From CAVQBP01 sp963723205 (GTDB lineage: Bacteria > Bacteroidota > Ignavibacteria > Ignavibacteriales > Ignavibacteriaceae): DNA of 64,000 nucleotides. Below, piece after piece: positions 1 through 8,954 of the stretch. Below the pieces are notes generated by a model. The model was not told where the DNA came from and made no database searches. It saw only the letters and a program-made list of their open reading frames with translations. A program made the position numbers and the translations under genes. Positions within the stretch are counted from its first letter, which is position 1. Each line of letters starts with the position of its first letter. The DNA is taken from contig CAVRQC010000038.1 in assembly GCA_963723205.1 (NCBI GenBank), positions 496,001 through 560,000 on the forward strand. The letters run 5' to 3'.

Positions 1-565
1 GTGAATTCTTAGGTACGTTTTCTGTAATTCCTGTAATGTTAAAGGGTTCTTTTTTATCAAACCTGTTATTGATATAAATAACTTTCCCAACAGGGTCAAC
101 ATTACCAAATAATTTTTCAGCCATATCTTTTGTAATAACAATGCTATGTGATTCGGTTAATGCAGAGTGGGGATCTCCTTTGATTAATTGGAAAGAAAAT
201 ATTTCCAGAAATGATGGATCAACATAAAGACTTTTTTCAAGAAGTTTTTTCTCATTATAGTGGATTTGCCATTGTCCGCCAATCCATGCCCTGGCATAGT
301 TTTTTATTTCCGGTACTTCCTGCTTAAGAGCAGGAGCCAAAGCTCCGCAAATGCCAGCACTTTGACCACTTTTCAAATCAAAAATTACCCTATAGATTTC
401 ATCCTTGTTTTTATGAAATTTATCATAGCTCAATTCATTTTTTACCCACGATAAGATCAAGAAAGTACATGCAAGGCCAATTGCTATACCGCCGACATTA
501 ATTATTGAATATAATTTTTGTCTCCGGAAATTCCTGAAAGATATTTTTAAATAATTTTTTAACAT
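1..565 (-). CDS. MacB/FtsX-type ABC permease P1, 3' part cut by window edge
   Basis: N-terminal 188 codons of a permease that runs off the left edge. The ATG at 565-563 opens with MLKNYLKISFRNFRRQK, the same cytoplasmic leader as its neighbours, followed by TM helix 1 at about residues 21-41 and the ELSYDKF start of the first periplasmic core domain. The visible part ends inside that domain, after the FGNVDPVGK motif. It is the last visible gene of the leftward series and is separated from P2 by a 106-bp gap that is mostly a palindromic repeat. No sigma-54 element lies in that gap, so it probably depends on read-through from upstream. Family assignment is firm; completeness cannot be judged. 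Confidence 0.9.
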   Translation of the reverse strand, partial: MLKNYLKISFRNFRRQKLYSIINVGGIAIGLACTFLILSWVKNELSYDKFHKNKDEIYRVIFDLKSGQSAGICGALAPALKQEVPEIKNYARAWIGGQWQIHYNEKKLLEKSLYVDPSFLEIFSFQLIKGDPHSALTESHSIVITKDMAEKLFGNVDPVGKVIYINNRFDKKEPFNITGITENVPKNS

Positions 566-593
566 GATTCACATTTTAGTTTATTCTACCCTA

Positions 594-672
594 ATAGAAC
601 GCAGATTGGACGGATGCGACGGATTAATACGGATAATTTAAATCCGTCTAATCTGTTTAATCCGTGTTCTAT
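594..672 (+). repeat. palindromic intergenic repeat, copy 1
   Basis: An imperfect palindrome bounded by ATAGAAC on the left and GTTCTAT on the right, with several ACGGAT/ATCCGT blocks inside. It fills the gap between P1 and P2 and touches the P2 stop codon. A second, slightly shorter copy lies in inverted orientation at 57655-57723; both share the cores GGATGCGAC and GATTAATACGGAT. No coding capacity is seen. It could be a non-autonomous mobile repeat or an RNA hairpin between genes. Confidence 0.75.
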
Positions 673-3038
673 TACTCATATCTCAGGCTCTCAATAGGGT
701 TTGCCGTTGCAGCTTTTATTGCCAGAAAACTTACAGTTGCTAATGCAATAAGGAAAGCGATCCCCCCGGCTAAAGCAAATAACCACCAGCTTATGCTGAT
801 TTTATAAGCAAAATTATCAAGCCATTTGTCCATTGCAAACCATGCAAGCGGGCAAGCTATTATAGTTGATAACAAAATCAATTTAGAAAAATCATTATAA
901 AACAATTTTAAAATGCCTGGAACCGAAGCACCCAGTACTTTTCTTACACCGATTTCTTTTGTCCGGTTTTCTATCATAAACATTGTTAGTCCGTATAACC
1001 CAAGGCACGAAATAAAAATTGCAATTAATGAGAACCAGCTAAAAGTCTCTCCTGTTTGAATTTCTTTAACATATTGTTTATCGATCGTTTCATCCAGGAA
1101 ATGGAATTCAAACGGCAGATTCGGATTTTCTTTTTTCCATATATTTTTAATTGCTGCAATAGCTTCCTGAGTTTTGCCTGCTTCTGTTTTTACATAGATA
1201 ATACCGTTGTACTTAAAAGAAAGAATTGAATAATCATCTAGAACCTTATAAACTGTCGGATCTATTTTGTGATACAGCGATCTAAAATTTGTATTATTAA
1301 TAACACCTATAATTTTACCTTCAACATTATTCATTACAAATTTTGTGTTGATAGGATTTTTCAGTTTCATTTCATCTATGGCTTCCTTGTTTAATATATA
1401 AGCATTCCGATCGGTGCCCATACTTTTCATAAAATTTCTTCCCTTGTAGAATTTTACATTGAACATTTTAAAGAAATTGTAATCAACATAAGAATAATTA
1501 ACATTTATATTATCTTTATCGGTTTTACCTCTCCAATATAAATTTCCGGTTCCATTTGCAGCATCAGTCATCAACCTGTCTTCCGCAGAGACATTTTTAA
1601 TAGAAGATTGGCTGAGCAATTCGTTTTTCAAAACATTATAGTTCTGTAAAAACTCTCCCTTTGCTTCGAAGTAAATAATATTGCTTTTATCAAAGCCAAG
1701 TTTTTTGTTGCTTATATAATTGAGCTGGTAAAAAACAGTTGTTGTTCCAACTATCAATATTATTGCAAGTGAAAATTGAATTACTACGAGAGATTTTCTC
1801 AATACCGAACCCTTTTGATCGCCGAATAAGATATTCTTCAATGCAGTAACCGGTTTTATCGAAGAAAGAAATATTGCCGGGTAACTTGCAGAAATGATTG
1901 AGATAAGAGCCAACAAAACTGCCAAAACAAAAACGAAGGTATTACTAAAATAATTAACAGAAATATTTTTATTGGAAATACTATTAAATGCCGGTAAAAG
2001 AATTTCTACCAATGCAAGTGCAAGGAGAAAAGAAAAGATTATTACAATCATAGATTCGTATATAAATTGTTTTATGACCTGTAAACGGCTGGCTCCCATT
2101 ACTTTTTTAATTCCTACTTCTTTAGATCTCTTGAAAATCTGGGACGTTGAAAGATTGACGTAATTAATACATGCAATAAGTATTAAGAAAAATGCTATCG
2201 CCGAAAAAATATAAATATATTTTTTATCACCAAGCCCGGGAAGATCTGAAGAAAAATCAGTATTCAAATGTATATTGGTTAGTGGTTGTAGAAATAGTTT
2301 TCTATTGAAACCCGGAATTTGTTGAGTCATTATACCGCGGATTTGCTCACTAAGTTTTTGAATATCAGCGTTCTTTTTAGTTTGTATGAATGTATATAAC
2401 ATCTCAGCATCCCATCTATCGACGGGGAGACCGATATACTTCATTATTCGTGAATTTATTAGAAAATCAAATTGAAGCTGTGAGTTTGCAGGTACATCTT
2501 TAATAACAGCAGAAACTATTACCGGATTTTTACCGTCTACGAGAAGAGTTTTACCAATTGGATTTTTATTACCAAAAAACTTTTTTGCCATGCTTTCAGT
2601 AATTACAATATCCGATATGTTTGATAGAGCAGTTTTAGGATTGCCGTTAATAAAATCAAAAGAAAACATTTCGAAAAAATCCGGATCGACAAATACTCCC
2701 TTTTTTATTTTAAATATTTTTTCCTTGTATTTAAAATCCGATCCCTTATAAGGCATATACCTTGTAGCTTGTACAATATCGCTGTAATTATCTTTCAAAT
2801 ACCCTGCGAGTGGACCGCAAGTAGTAGCAGTTTTATTAATTATTCCATCATCGGCAGCTACCCGATATATTTCATTTGCATTTTTATTAAATCGATCATA
2901 ACTCAATTCATCCTGCACCCATAATAAAATTAGAATTGCGCAAGCAATACCAATTGATAAACCAAGTATATTAATTATTGAATATGTTTTATTTCTTCTA
3001 ATATTTCTGAATGCTATTTTAAAATAATTTTTTAGCAA
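672..3038 (-). CDS. duplicated MacB/FtsX-type ABC permease P2 (788 aa)
   Basis: Inner-membrane permease; it serves here as the reference for the family. Order of parts: cytoplasmic leader MLKNYFKIAFRN; TM1 about 21-41; first MacB-type periplasmic core domain about 45-270; TM2 276-298; cytoplasmic coupling motif RSKEVGIKKVMGAS 304-317; TM3 328-350; TM4 368-392; TM5 416-438; second periplasmic domain 440-665; TM6 667-689; coupling motif RTKEIGVRKVLGAS 692-705; TM7 719-740; TM8 750-775; tail NPIESLRYE. There is no ATPase domain. It starts with TTG at 3038, supported by AGGAAAG about 7 bp upstream. The first coupling motif has IKK instead of the usual IRK or VRK. It lies 20 bp after the secreted DUF1080-like gene and is probably cotranscribed with it. 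Substrate unknown. Confidence 0.95.
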   Translation of the reverse strand: MLKNYFKIAFRNIRRNKTYSIINILGLSIGIACAILILLWVQDELSYDRFNKNANEIYRVAADDGIINKTATTCGPLAGYLKDNYSDIVQATRYMPYKGSDFKYKEKIFKIKKGVFVDPDFFEMFSFDFINGNPKTALSNISDIVITESMAKKFFGNKNPIGKTLLVDGKNPVIVSAVIKDVPANSQLQFDFLINSRIMKYIGLPVDRWDAEMLYTFIQTKKNADIQKLSEQIRGIMTQQIPGFNRKLFLQPLTNIHLNTDFSSDLPGLGDKKYIYIFSAIAFFLILIACINYVNLSTSQIFKRSKEVGIKKVMGASRLQVIKQFIYESMIVIIFSFLLALALVEILLPAFNSISNKNISVNYFSNTFVFVLAVLLALISIISASYPAIFLSSIKPVTALKNILFGDQKGSVLRKSLVVIQFSLAIILIVGTTTVFYQLNYISNKKLGFDKSNIIYFEAKGEFLQNYNVLKNELLSQSSIKNVSAEDRLMTDAANGTGNLYWRGKTDKDNINVNYSYVDYNFFKMFNVKFYKGRNFMKSMGTDRNAYILNKEAIDEMKLKNPINTKFVMNNVEGKIIGVINNTNFRSLYHKIDPTVYKVLDDYSILSFKYNGIIYVKTEAGKTQEAIAAIKNIWKKENPNLPFEFHFLDETIDKQYVKEIQTGETFSWFSLIAIFISCLGLYGLTMFMIENRTKEIGVRKVLGASVPGILKLFYNDFSKLILLSTIIACPLAWFAMDKWLDNFAYKISISWWLFALAGGIAFLIALATVSFLAIKAATANPIESLRYE

Positions 3039-3058
3039 TTTTCTTTCCTATTTGTTTT

Positions 3059-3727
3059 TCATTTTTTAGATATTTCTAAATTCGAAAATGTACCATCGGA
3101 GTAATTTCCTGTCCACAAACCAACCCATCCGCCGGTTCTATCAGATAATTCATTCACAACAAGAGACGGTTCTTCGGCATTATTAACAAAAACACTTACC
3201 TTTGGTTTTTCAACAATAATCTTTGCATGACAGAATGAATTGGGATCGGGTACCGGGTTTACGGTATTCTCATATTTCCCCAGATGCTCTTTTCTAAGTT
3301 TGTACCACGTATAAACCGGGTGTGAGATATATTGTACAGAATGAGCCTTACGAACAGAATCCTCACTCAAAAAATTAAAAGGCCGGAAATAAATTACATC
3401 GTATGTTGAGTCATTTACACCATGGAAAGCAATCCCTACAAAGCTATTCCCTTGTACATTTTTCCCTTTTATATCGGCTTCGATTATGCCGTTATCAAAA
3501 TCAAAATCTTTAAGCCACATAAAGCCATCACCTTCCTGCCCGTTTAAATACACAGCCGTATTTCCATTTTCTTCTTTCGGAGTAGCCACACGGTTATATA
3601 TTCCCCAATAATCTTCATTGGTTATCTGAGATAAATCGGGGACAATTGTTTCAACCTGTGCAAAAGAAAATCCGCAAACGAATAGAATAATAGAAATAAT
3701 AATAATCGTATTACTATTCTTTTCCAT
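3059..3727 (-). CDS. secreted DUF1080/LamG-like beta-sandwich protein (222 aa)
   Basis: Exported protein of unknown role. A signal peptide is visible: KN near the N terminus, a hydrophobic stretch at about 8-22, and likely cleavage after SFA at 23. The rest, about 30-220, resembles the concanavalin-like domain called DUF1080 (3-keto-disaccharide hydrolase-like): paired beta strands, DNGIIEADIKG near 78-88, FVGIAFHG near 96-103, and a C-terminal GGWVGLWTG before a last strand TFSNLEI. No catalytic residue can be named. GGAAGG stands just before the ATG. It sits between P3 (61 bp upstream) and P2 (20 bp downstream) on the same strand, the only non-permease gene in this part of the array. It could be a cargo, a periplasmic partner or a hitchhiker. 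Fold fairly sure, function unknown. Confidence 0.75.
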   Translation of the reverse strand: MEKNSNTIIIISIILFVCGFSFAQVETIVPDLSQITNEDYWGIYNRVATPKEENGNTAVYLNGQEGDGFMWLKDFDFDNGIIEADIKGKNVQGNSFVGIAFHGVNDSTYDVIYFRPFNFLSEDSVRKAHSVQYISHPVYTWYKLRKEHLGKYENTVNPVPDPNSFCHAKIIVEKPKVSVFVNNAEEPSLVVNELSDRTGGWVGLWTGNYSDGTFSNLEISKK

Positions 3728-3788
3728 TTCCCTTCCTTCTTTTTATTCGGATCATTTCAAAATATTTTTTTGCTAATTCCGGATGAAC

Positions 3789-6194
3789 CTACTCATATCT
3801 TAAACTCTCAACAGGATTGGTCCTGGCAGCTTTTACAGATTGCATACCAATCATAACAATCACCAGCATAAAAGTTAATAACATTACAGCAAAAAATATC
3901 CATAAGCTTATTTCTGTTCTATACACAAATCCTTCCAGCCATTTACTGACAGCATACCAGGCTAAGGGAATGGCAATTATATTTGCAAGTAAAATATATT
4001 TAATAAAATCTTTCGATATTAAGCCGATAATATTTGTAGAAGTTGCCCCCAGAGCTTTTCTTACCCCAATCTCTTTGGTTCGCTGCTGTATACTGTAGGA
4101 AACTAAACCAAAGAGTCCGAGATAAGCAAGAGCTATGGCAAGAAATCCGAAAATGTAAAATATTCTTTCCGTCCTGTTTTCTGATTTATATAACATATTA
4201 AAATCATCATTAAGAAATGTCATATTAAAAGGATGATCCGGAAATAATGATGCCCATCTTTCCTGCATAAAATGTATTGTTTTGTTTATGTTTCCCCCGG
4301 AAACTTTAACCATTATCTTATTAAGATATGCATTGAGGAAAAGTACAAGTGGATTAATACTTGCCCGCATTGAAGAAAAATGAAAATCTTTTACAACTCC
4401 TTTAATCAGGCATCTTTTCCTTTTATACAAAACGGTTTTCCCAACTGCATCCTTGGGAGTTAAGTTTAATTGCTTCAAAGCTGTTTCATTTATCAAAATA
4501 GGTAAACCCTCATTCGAATTACCTTTCGAAAAAGCAGCTGTATCGGCAGGAGTGAAATTACTCCCTGCTGCTAATTGCACACTAAGAGTTTTTAAAAAAT
4601 CCAGATCGACTCCTAGCTGGTTTACCATTATCTTTTTGTCATCATAAACTATATCGCTGGTACTATTAATAAACACCGGTGTGCGAGTAGTAAAGGTTAC
4701 ACCTGTAATATTGGAATTTTTTAAGAGCTCATTTTTAAGTACATTAGCTTTGCCCGCCATTGTTTCATCAACAGAGGATACAATAATTTTGTTTTTATCA
4801 AATCCAAGCTTTTTGTTATTGATATAACCAAGTTGAGCCTTGATAATTAAAGTACAGATTATCAGCACTACTGAAATAACAAATTGAAATATAATTAGGC
4901 TTTTTCTAATCCAGATGCCAGAAGAGCCGGTTTTAAAATTCCCTTTAAGCACTTTAATCGGTTTGTACCTTGATAATAAAAAAGCCGGGTAACTTGCCCC
5001 CAGCAGGCCAATAACCAAAATGATAAATAAAACAGCACCAATAGCATTATATGATAGCAAAGCAGATAATTCTATATTTACACCATATACATTTTTAAAT
5101 ACAGCAAGAATAAATTCGGCGAATACGATACTGATAAGAAAAGCTATACTAACAATAATGAAAGATTCTGCGATAAACTGATAAAATAGCTGCCCACGAA
5201 CTGCACCGATAACTTTTCTTACTCCAATTTCTTTTGCGCGTTCTGTAGCTTTGGCGGTAGTAATATTCACGTAATTTGCGCATGCAATTAAAAGAATTAA
5301 TAAAGCAACCAAAGAAAATATAATTATATAACGATAATCTCCCGGTGGTATAAAACCACCCTGGGCTTCTGAATATAGATGAACTTTTTTTAACGGTTCA
5401 AGGTGAAATGTCATATAATCGTTACCTGTTAAACCAAGCTCTTTATTTTGTGTTTTCATATAAGCAGGAATTTTAGCCTGCAATGTCTTTATAGCTTCCG
5501 GTGATTTAAGAAGCAAATAAGTATAGAAATCAGCATTCCACCATATTTCCTTTCCAGGTTTGGCTGACCGCAATGAACAGAACGATGCTAAAAAATCAAA
5601 TTTTATTTGTGAATTAATAGGACAATCCTGCACTATGCCTGTTATTGTATAATCATTCCAGGATACTTTGCCCATATCCCAGGTATTTATTCTGAGCACT
5701 TTGCCAATAGCATTTTCGTTTCCGAAATATTTTCTGGCAGAAGATATAGTGAGGATAACACTATTAGGTTTGGAAAGTGCTTCAATAGGATTTCCTTCAA
5801 TAATTTTGAATGAGAAAACATTAAAGAATGTAGAATCTGCATAAACAAAATCAGGTTCTTCAAAGAGCTTATCTTTATATTTTACAATTGCCCGTGAGGG
5901 ATATAAACGAACTCCATTTTCTACTTCAGGGAAATTGCGCCTGAATGCAGGGAGAAGCTTAGTGCCGGTAACAGCAACGTCCTGGCTCATTCCGTTGAAA
6001 CTGAAAGTCATTGTAGCACGTACGATTCTGTCGGCATTCTTGTTGAAACTATCGTAGCTTTCTTCGTTAATAACATATAATGCTATAAGGATGCACGCAG
6101 ATATTCCAACAGCAAGTCCTATAATATTTATAAAAGAATAAACTTTGTTTTTAAGAATATTTCTTAAAGCAATTTTAAAATAATTTTTTAACAT
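3789..6194 (-). CDS. duplicated MacB/FtsX-type ABC permease P3 (801 aa)
   Basis: Complete eight-helix fused permease. The ATG is preceded by GGGAG at a good distance. Coupling motif 1 is RAKEIGVRKVIGA at about 319-331, just after TM2, which ends in the unusual IACANYVNITTAKA (most siblings read ACINFMNLSTARS). Coupling motif 2 is RTKEIGVRKALGATS at about 705; the tail is NPVESLRYE. The first periplasmic domain carries FGNENAIGK where most siblings have FGNEDPIGK. It lies 47 bp downstream of P4 and 61 bp upstream of the DUF1080-like gene, consistent with one transcript from the promoter before P4. The 47-bp gap holds a GCGCATAGGGCATAG-type repeat. Confidence 0.95.
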   Translation of the reverse strand: MLKNYFKIALRNILKNKVYSFINIIGLAVGISACILIALYVINEESYDSFNKNADRIVRATMTFSFNGMSQDVAVTGTKLLPAFRRNFPEVENGVRLYPSRAIVKYKDKLFEEPDFVYADSTFFNVFSFKIIEGNPIEALSKPNSVILTISSARKYFGNENAIGKVLRINTWDMGKVSWNDYTITGIVQDCPINSQIKFDFLASFCSLRSAKPGKEIWWNADFYTYLLLKSPEAIKTLQAKIPAYMKTQNKELGLTGNDYMTFHLEPLKKVHLYSEAQGGFIPPGDYRYIIIFSLVALLILLIACANYVNITTAKATERAKEIGVRKVIGAVRGQLFYQFIAESFIIVSIAFLISIVFAEFILAVFKNVYGVNIELSALLSYNAIGAVLFIILVIGLLGASYPAFLLSRYKPIKVLKGNFKTGSSGIWIRKSLIIFQFVISVVLIICTLIIKAQLGYINNKKLGFDKNKIIVSSVDETMAGKANVLKNELLKNSNITGVTFTTRTPVFINSTSDIVYDDKKIMVNQLGVDLDFLKTLSVQLAAGSNFTPADTAAFSKGNSNEGLPILINETALKQLNLTPKDAVGKTVLYKRKRCLIKGVVKDFHFSSMRASINPLVLFLNAYLNKIMVKVSGGNINKTIHFMQERWASLFPDHPFNMTFLNDDFNMLYKSENRTERIFYIFGFLAIALAYLGLFGLVSYSIQQRTKEIGVRKALGATSTNIIGLISKDFIKYILLANIIAIPLAWYAVSKWLEGFVYRTEISLWIFFAVMLLTFMLVIVMIGMQSVKAARTNPVESLRYE

Positions 6195-6212
6195 GCTTTC
6201 TCCCGCTAAATT

Positions 6213-6233
6213 TTGCGCTATGCCCTATGCGCG
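6213..6233. repeat. GCGCATAGGGCATAG-type intergenic repeat
   Basis: A short low-complexity motif between P4 and P3. Related pieces lie at 8651-8660, 19704-19731, 19879-19895 and 54716-54744, always in gaps between genes. It reads TTGCGCTATGCCCTATGCGCG on the plus strand. Role unknown. Confidence 0.5.
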
Positions 6234-6241
6234 TTGAACCC

Positions 6242-8629
6242 TTACTCATACCTCAAAGATTTTATCGGATTTGAGGTTGCCGCCTTTATAGCCTGAAAAC
6301 TTATAGTGGCTAATGCAATAGCGAATACAGTTAAACCGACAATTATAAAAATTACCGGACTAATTTTTGTTTTATATGCAAAATCCTGAAGCCAGTTGGA
6401 CATAATATAATATGATACAGGTATTGCGATAACAGCTGCTGCAATTACAAGCTTAAGGAAATCCTTTGATAATAATAACACAATACCGCTGACCGATGCA
6501 CCCAGGACTTTTCTAACCCCTATTTCTTTTGTTCTTTGCTCAACAGTATATGAAGCAAGACCAAATAATCCCAGGCATGCAATAAATATTGCTAAGAAGG
6601 AAAAGAATCCAAACAACTGCTCGGTCTGTTGTTCGTTTTTATAAATATCATCAAAATGTTTCTCCAGGAACGAATAATCAAACGGTCTGCCGGGGACAAT
6701 ACTTTTCCATGTCCTGTTGATAAAATCTATTGTTCCCGGAATATTTCCCGGTTTGATTCTTACTAATAAATAATAAAATTGATTAGGCTCTACTGACATT
6801 ATCAAAGGCCCGATTGCAGAATGCAAACTGAAGAAATTAAAATCTTTTACCACGCCGATTACTTTTTTAACAGGATCACCCTCAAATTGCTTTCCGATAG
6901 GATTTTTCCATCCGAATTTTTTAACTGCAGCTTCATTAATAATTACAGAAGAAACTGAATCTGTCGGGTAAAGCGGCGAAAAATTTCTTCCCTTAACAAT
7001 TTTCATTTGCATTGTCTTTATATAATCAAAATCAACATAACTAAAACGCATCATAAGCTTTTTTTGTCCGTTACTTCCGGCAACAGTTACACTTCCCTCA
7101 GATCCGCTTGCGCCCGAAAGACCGGAACCGGCAGCCACACTTACAATTTGTGAACTTTTAGATAATTCTGTTTTAAGCAGATTAATTTTTGCACGTGTAT
7201 CTTTACTTCTTATCGGGAGATAAACAACATGTTCTTTATTGAAGCCCAGGTTTTTATGCATGATAAAATTCATCTGGTTATAAACAATACCGGTGCAAAT
7301 CATTAAAGCAACTGCTATTGAGAACTGAAATACAACTAAAATCTTTCTTAAAAAAGAACCTTTTGCCTTTAGTGGAATCGAACCTCTTACTGATTGTGCC
7401 GGCTGAAATTTTGATAAAAAGATTGCAGGGTAGCTTCCCGATAGTATGCCGACAAGAAGAGTGATGCCAACTAATTCCAGAAGAAAAGCCATACTTCCTG
7501 TATAATTATTTATTATTCTATCTGTGAAAATGCTTTTAAATAGAGGTAATGTAATTTCAACAATTAGAATTGATAAGAAGAAAGCAATGAATGAAATAAA
7601 AACCGCTTCACCTATAAACTGGGATATAAGTTTTTTTCTTGATGAACCAAGAACTTTTCTCATCCCTATTTCTTTTATTCTTTTTGTTGAACGTGCAGTA
7701 GCGAGGTTCATAAAGTTTATACAAGCAATAAGAAGTATAAAAAGTGCAATTACCGAGAATATGTAAACTGAACTCGCACTCCCTTCGTTATGGAAATATG
7801 TTTGGTAAATGATATTCTCTGAGTAAAGATGAATATCATTCAAAGGCTGTAAATACATTTGCAAATCACTTTTTTTCTTGTCAGGTATATTGCTTTCAAT
7901 AAATTCAGGTAATTTGTTTTCAATCTTTTTTACATTTACGCCTTTCTTTAACAGTACATAAGTAGCGAGAGAGTTTGTGTTCCAGCTTTTCAACCAGCTT
8001 AATGAGTTTTCCAGGAGTTTATAAGGAGCCAGCATATCAAAAAAGATATGTGAATTTTTAGGATAATCTTTTATAACCCCGGTTACAGTTAAATTAAAGA
8101 CACCGAAGACCGAATGAAAAGAAATTGTTTTGCCGATAGGATCTTCATTTTTAAAATATTTTTTAGCTGTACTTTGAGAAATTACCAATGATTGAGGAGA
8201 ATTTAGAGCTGTTTTCGGATCTCCTTCTATAAACGGAATGGTGAATATATCAAATACAGAAGGTTCGGCAAATGACAATCCGTCTTCATAATAACCTTCC
8301 GAACCAATTTTACAAAATACTGAAGGTGCCGGTTTGAGCCTGGTTGTATTTTCAATCTCCGGGAAATAATTCTTTAAGGCAGGTGATAAAGGACCCATCG
8401 TAACAGCAACTTTGAGATGACCAATGCCTTCCTGGTTCTGAATTTCTACTACTCTGTATATTCTATCTCCTTTTTTCTGAAAGTTTTCATAACTAAGCTC
8501 GTTCTTAATTAAAATTGAAATTAGTATAAAACCTGCCAGCCCGACTGCAAGTCCTATTATATTAATAAAAGAATAAATTTTATTTTTGAAAATATTTCTT
8601 AAGGCAATTTTTAAATAGTTTTTTAACAT
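6242..8629 (-). CDS. duplicated MacB/FtsX-type ABC permease P4 (795 aa), first gene of its unit
   Basis: Complete fused permease. Coupling motif 1 is RIKEIGMRKVLGSS, after TM2 with the standard IACINFMNLATARS; motif 2 is RTKEIGVRKVLGAS at about 699; tail NPIKSLRYE. A GGGA ribosome site precedes the ATG at 8629. It is the first gene downstream of a twin-palindrome element (8863-8898) and a good sigma-54-like promoter (8796-8811), so it probably heads a unit P4-P3-DUF1080-like-P2-P1. The leader would be about 155 nt. The second periplasmic domain has the common GRNFSPLYPTDSVSSVIINE region with an intact frame throughout. Confidence 0.95.
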   Translation of the reverse strand: MLKNYLKIALRNIFKNKIYSFINIIGLAVGLAGFILISILIKNELSYENFQKKGDRIYRVVEIQNQEGIGHLKVAVTMGPLSPALKNYFPEIENTTRLKPAPSVFCKIGSEGYYEDGLSFAEPSVFDIFTIPFIEGDPKTALNSPQSLVISQSTAKKYFKNEDPIGKTISFHSVFGVFNLTVTGVIKDYPKNSHIFFDMLAPYKLLENSLSWLKSWNTNSLATYVLLKKGVNVKKIENKLPEFIESNIPDKKKSDLQMYLQPLNDIHLYSENIIYQTYFHNEGSASSVYIFSVIALFILLIACINFMNLATARSTKRIKEIGMRKVLGSSRKKLISQFIGEAVFISFIAFFLSILIVEITLPLFKSIFTDRIINNYTGSMAFLLELVGITLLVGILSGSYPAIFLSKFQPAQSVRGSIPLKAKGSFLRKILVVFQFSIAVALMICTGIVYNQMNFIMHKNLGFNKEHVVYLPIRSKDTRAKINLLKTELSKSSQIVSVAAGSGLSGASGSEGSVTVAGSNGQKKLMMRFSYVDFDYIKTMQMKIVKGRNFSPLYPTDSVSSVIINEAAVKKFGWKNPIGKQFEGDPVKKVIGVVKDFNFFSLHSAIGPLIMSVEPNQFYYLLVRIKPGNIPGTIDFINRTWKSIVPGRPFDYSFLEKHFDDIYKNEQQTEQLFGFFSFLAIFIACLGLFGLASYTVEQRTKEIGVRKVLGASVSGIVLLLSKDFLKLVIAAAVIAIPVSYYIMSNWLQDFAYKTKISPVIFIIVGLTVFAIALATISFQAIKAATSNPIKSLRYE

Positions 8630-8650
8630 GAATTTTTCCCGGGATTAGAT

Positions 8651-8660
8651 CGCATAGCGT
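8651..8660. repeat. fragment of GCGCATAG-type repeat
   Basis: CGCATAGCGT and the following ATAG lie in the leader of P4. It is a short, weak match to the repeat seen at 6213 and 19704; taken alone it would not be convincing. Confidence 0.3.
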
Positions 8661-8795
8661 ATAGTAATTAAATTGTGAATTGAATGTTGAACATTTAAAA
8701 TTTAAGTGGCTCCTGGTTTAATAGAAATACTCAATGTTCAATCAGTAATATTCATTTCTTTAGGCTTTATATACAATTTGCTTTTAATCTTTGCC

Positions 8796-8811
8796 TGCAA
8801 GTAATATGCCT
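8796..8811 (-). promoter_or_regulatory. sigma-54-type -24/-12 promoter of the P4 unit
   Basis: On the minus strand this reads AGGCAT-ATTAC-TTGCA, close to the sigma-54 consensus TGGCAC-N5-TTGCA, with both the -24 GG and the -12 GC in place. It is the best of the four such promoters in the window. Exactly 52 bp separate its GG from the twin-palindrome element at 8863-8898, the same distance as before the DUF4350-like gene. Transcription would start near 8785 and run into P4. Confidence 0.7.
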
Positions 8812-8862
8812 ATTGAAAATGTGTCGAATATATTTAAAAAAAATAATTTCATTATTATTCGT

Positions 8863-8898
8863 TGTCCATTTACGAACAGTAGTGAACGCCGCCGAACA
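8863..8898 (-). promoter_or_regulatory. twin-palindrome activator site (UAS) upstream of P4
   Basis: A 36-bp element made of two 16-bp palindromes 4 bp apart. On the plus strand these read TGTCCATTTACGAACA and TGAACGCCGCCGAACA, matching TGTnC-N6-GnACA. The same architecture occurs at 22504, 25213, 29014 and 57236. It lies between P5 and P4, 52 bp behind a sigma-54-like promoter, the usual arrangement for an NtrC-type activator. The likely binder is the response regulator at 25364-26740. I see nothing else in the rest of this 325-bp gap (8630-8954). Confidence 0.75.
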
Positions 8899-8954
8899 AT
8901 TCGGATTAAATTAATTAATTCGATATGTTGTTATCATTATACTGTATCGTTTCA

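Noticed and set aside
3817..4098. Open frames on the strand opposite the permeases (here, and similarly at 12736-12975, 14125-14337, 30817-31170, 46824-47033 and many others)
   Set aside because: They are antisense shadows that recur at the same place, opposite the conserved coupling motifs, and have no ribosome sites or family likeness.
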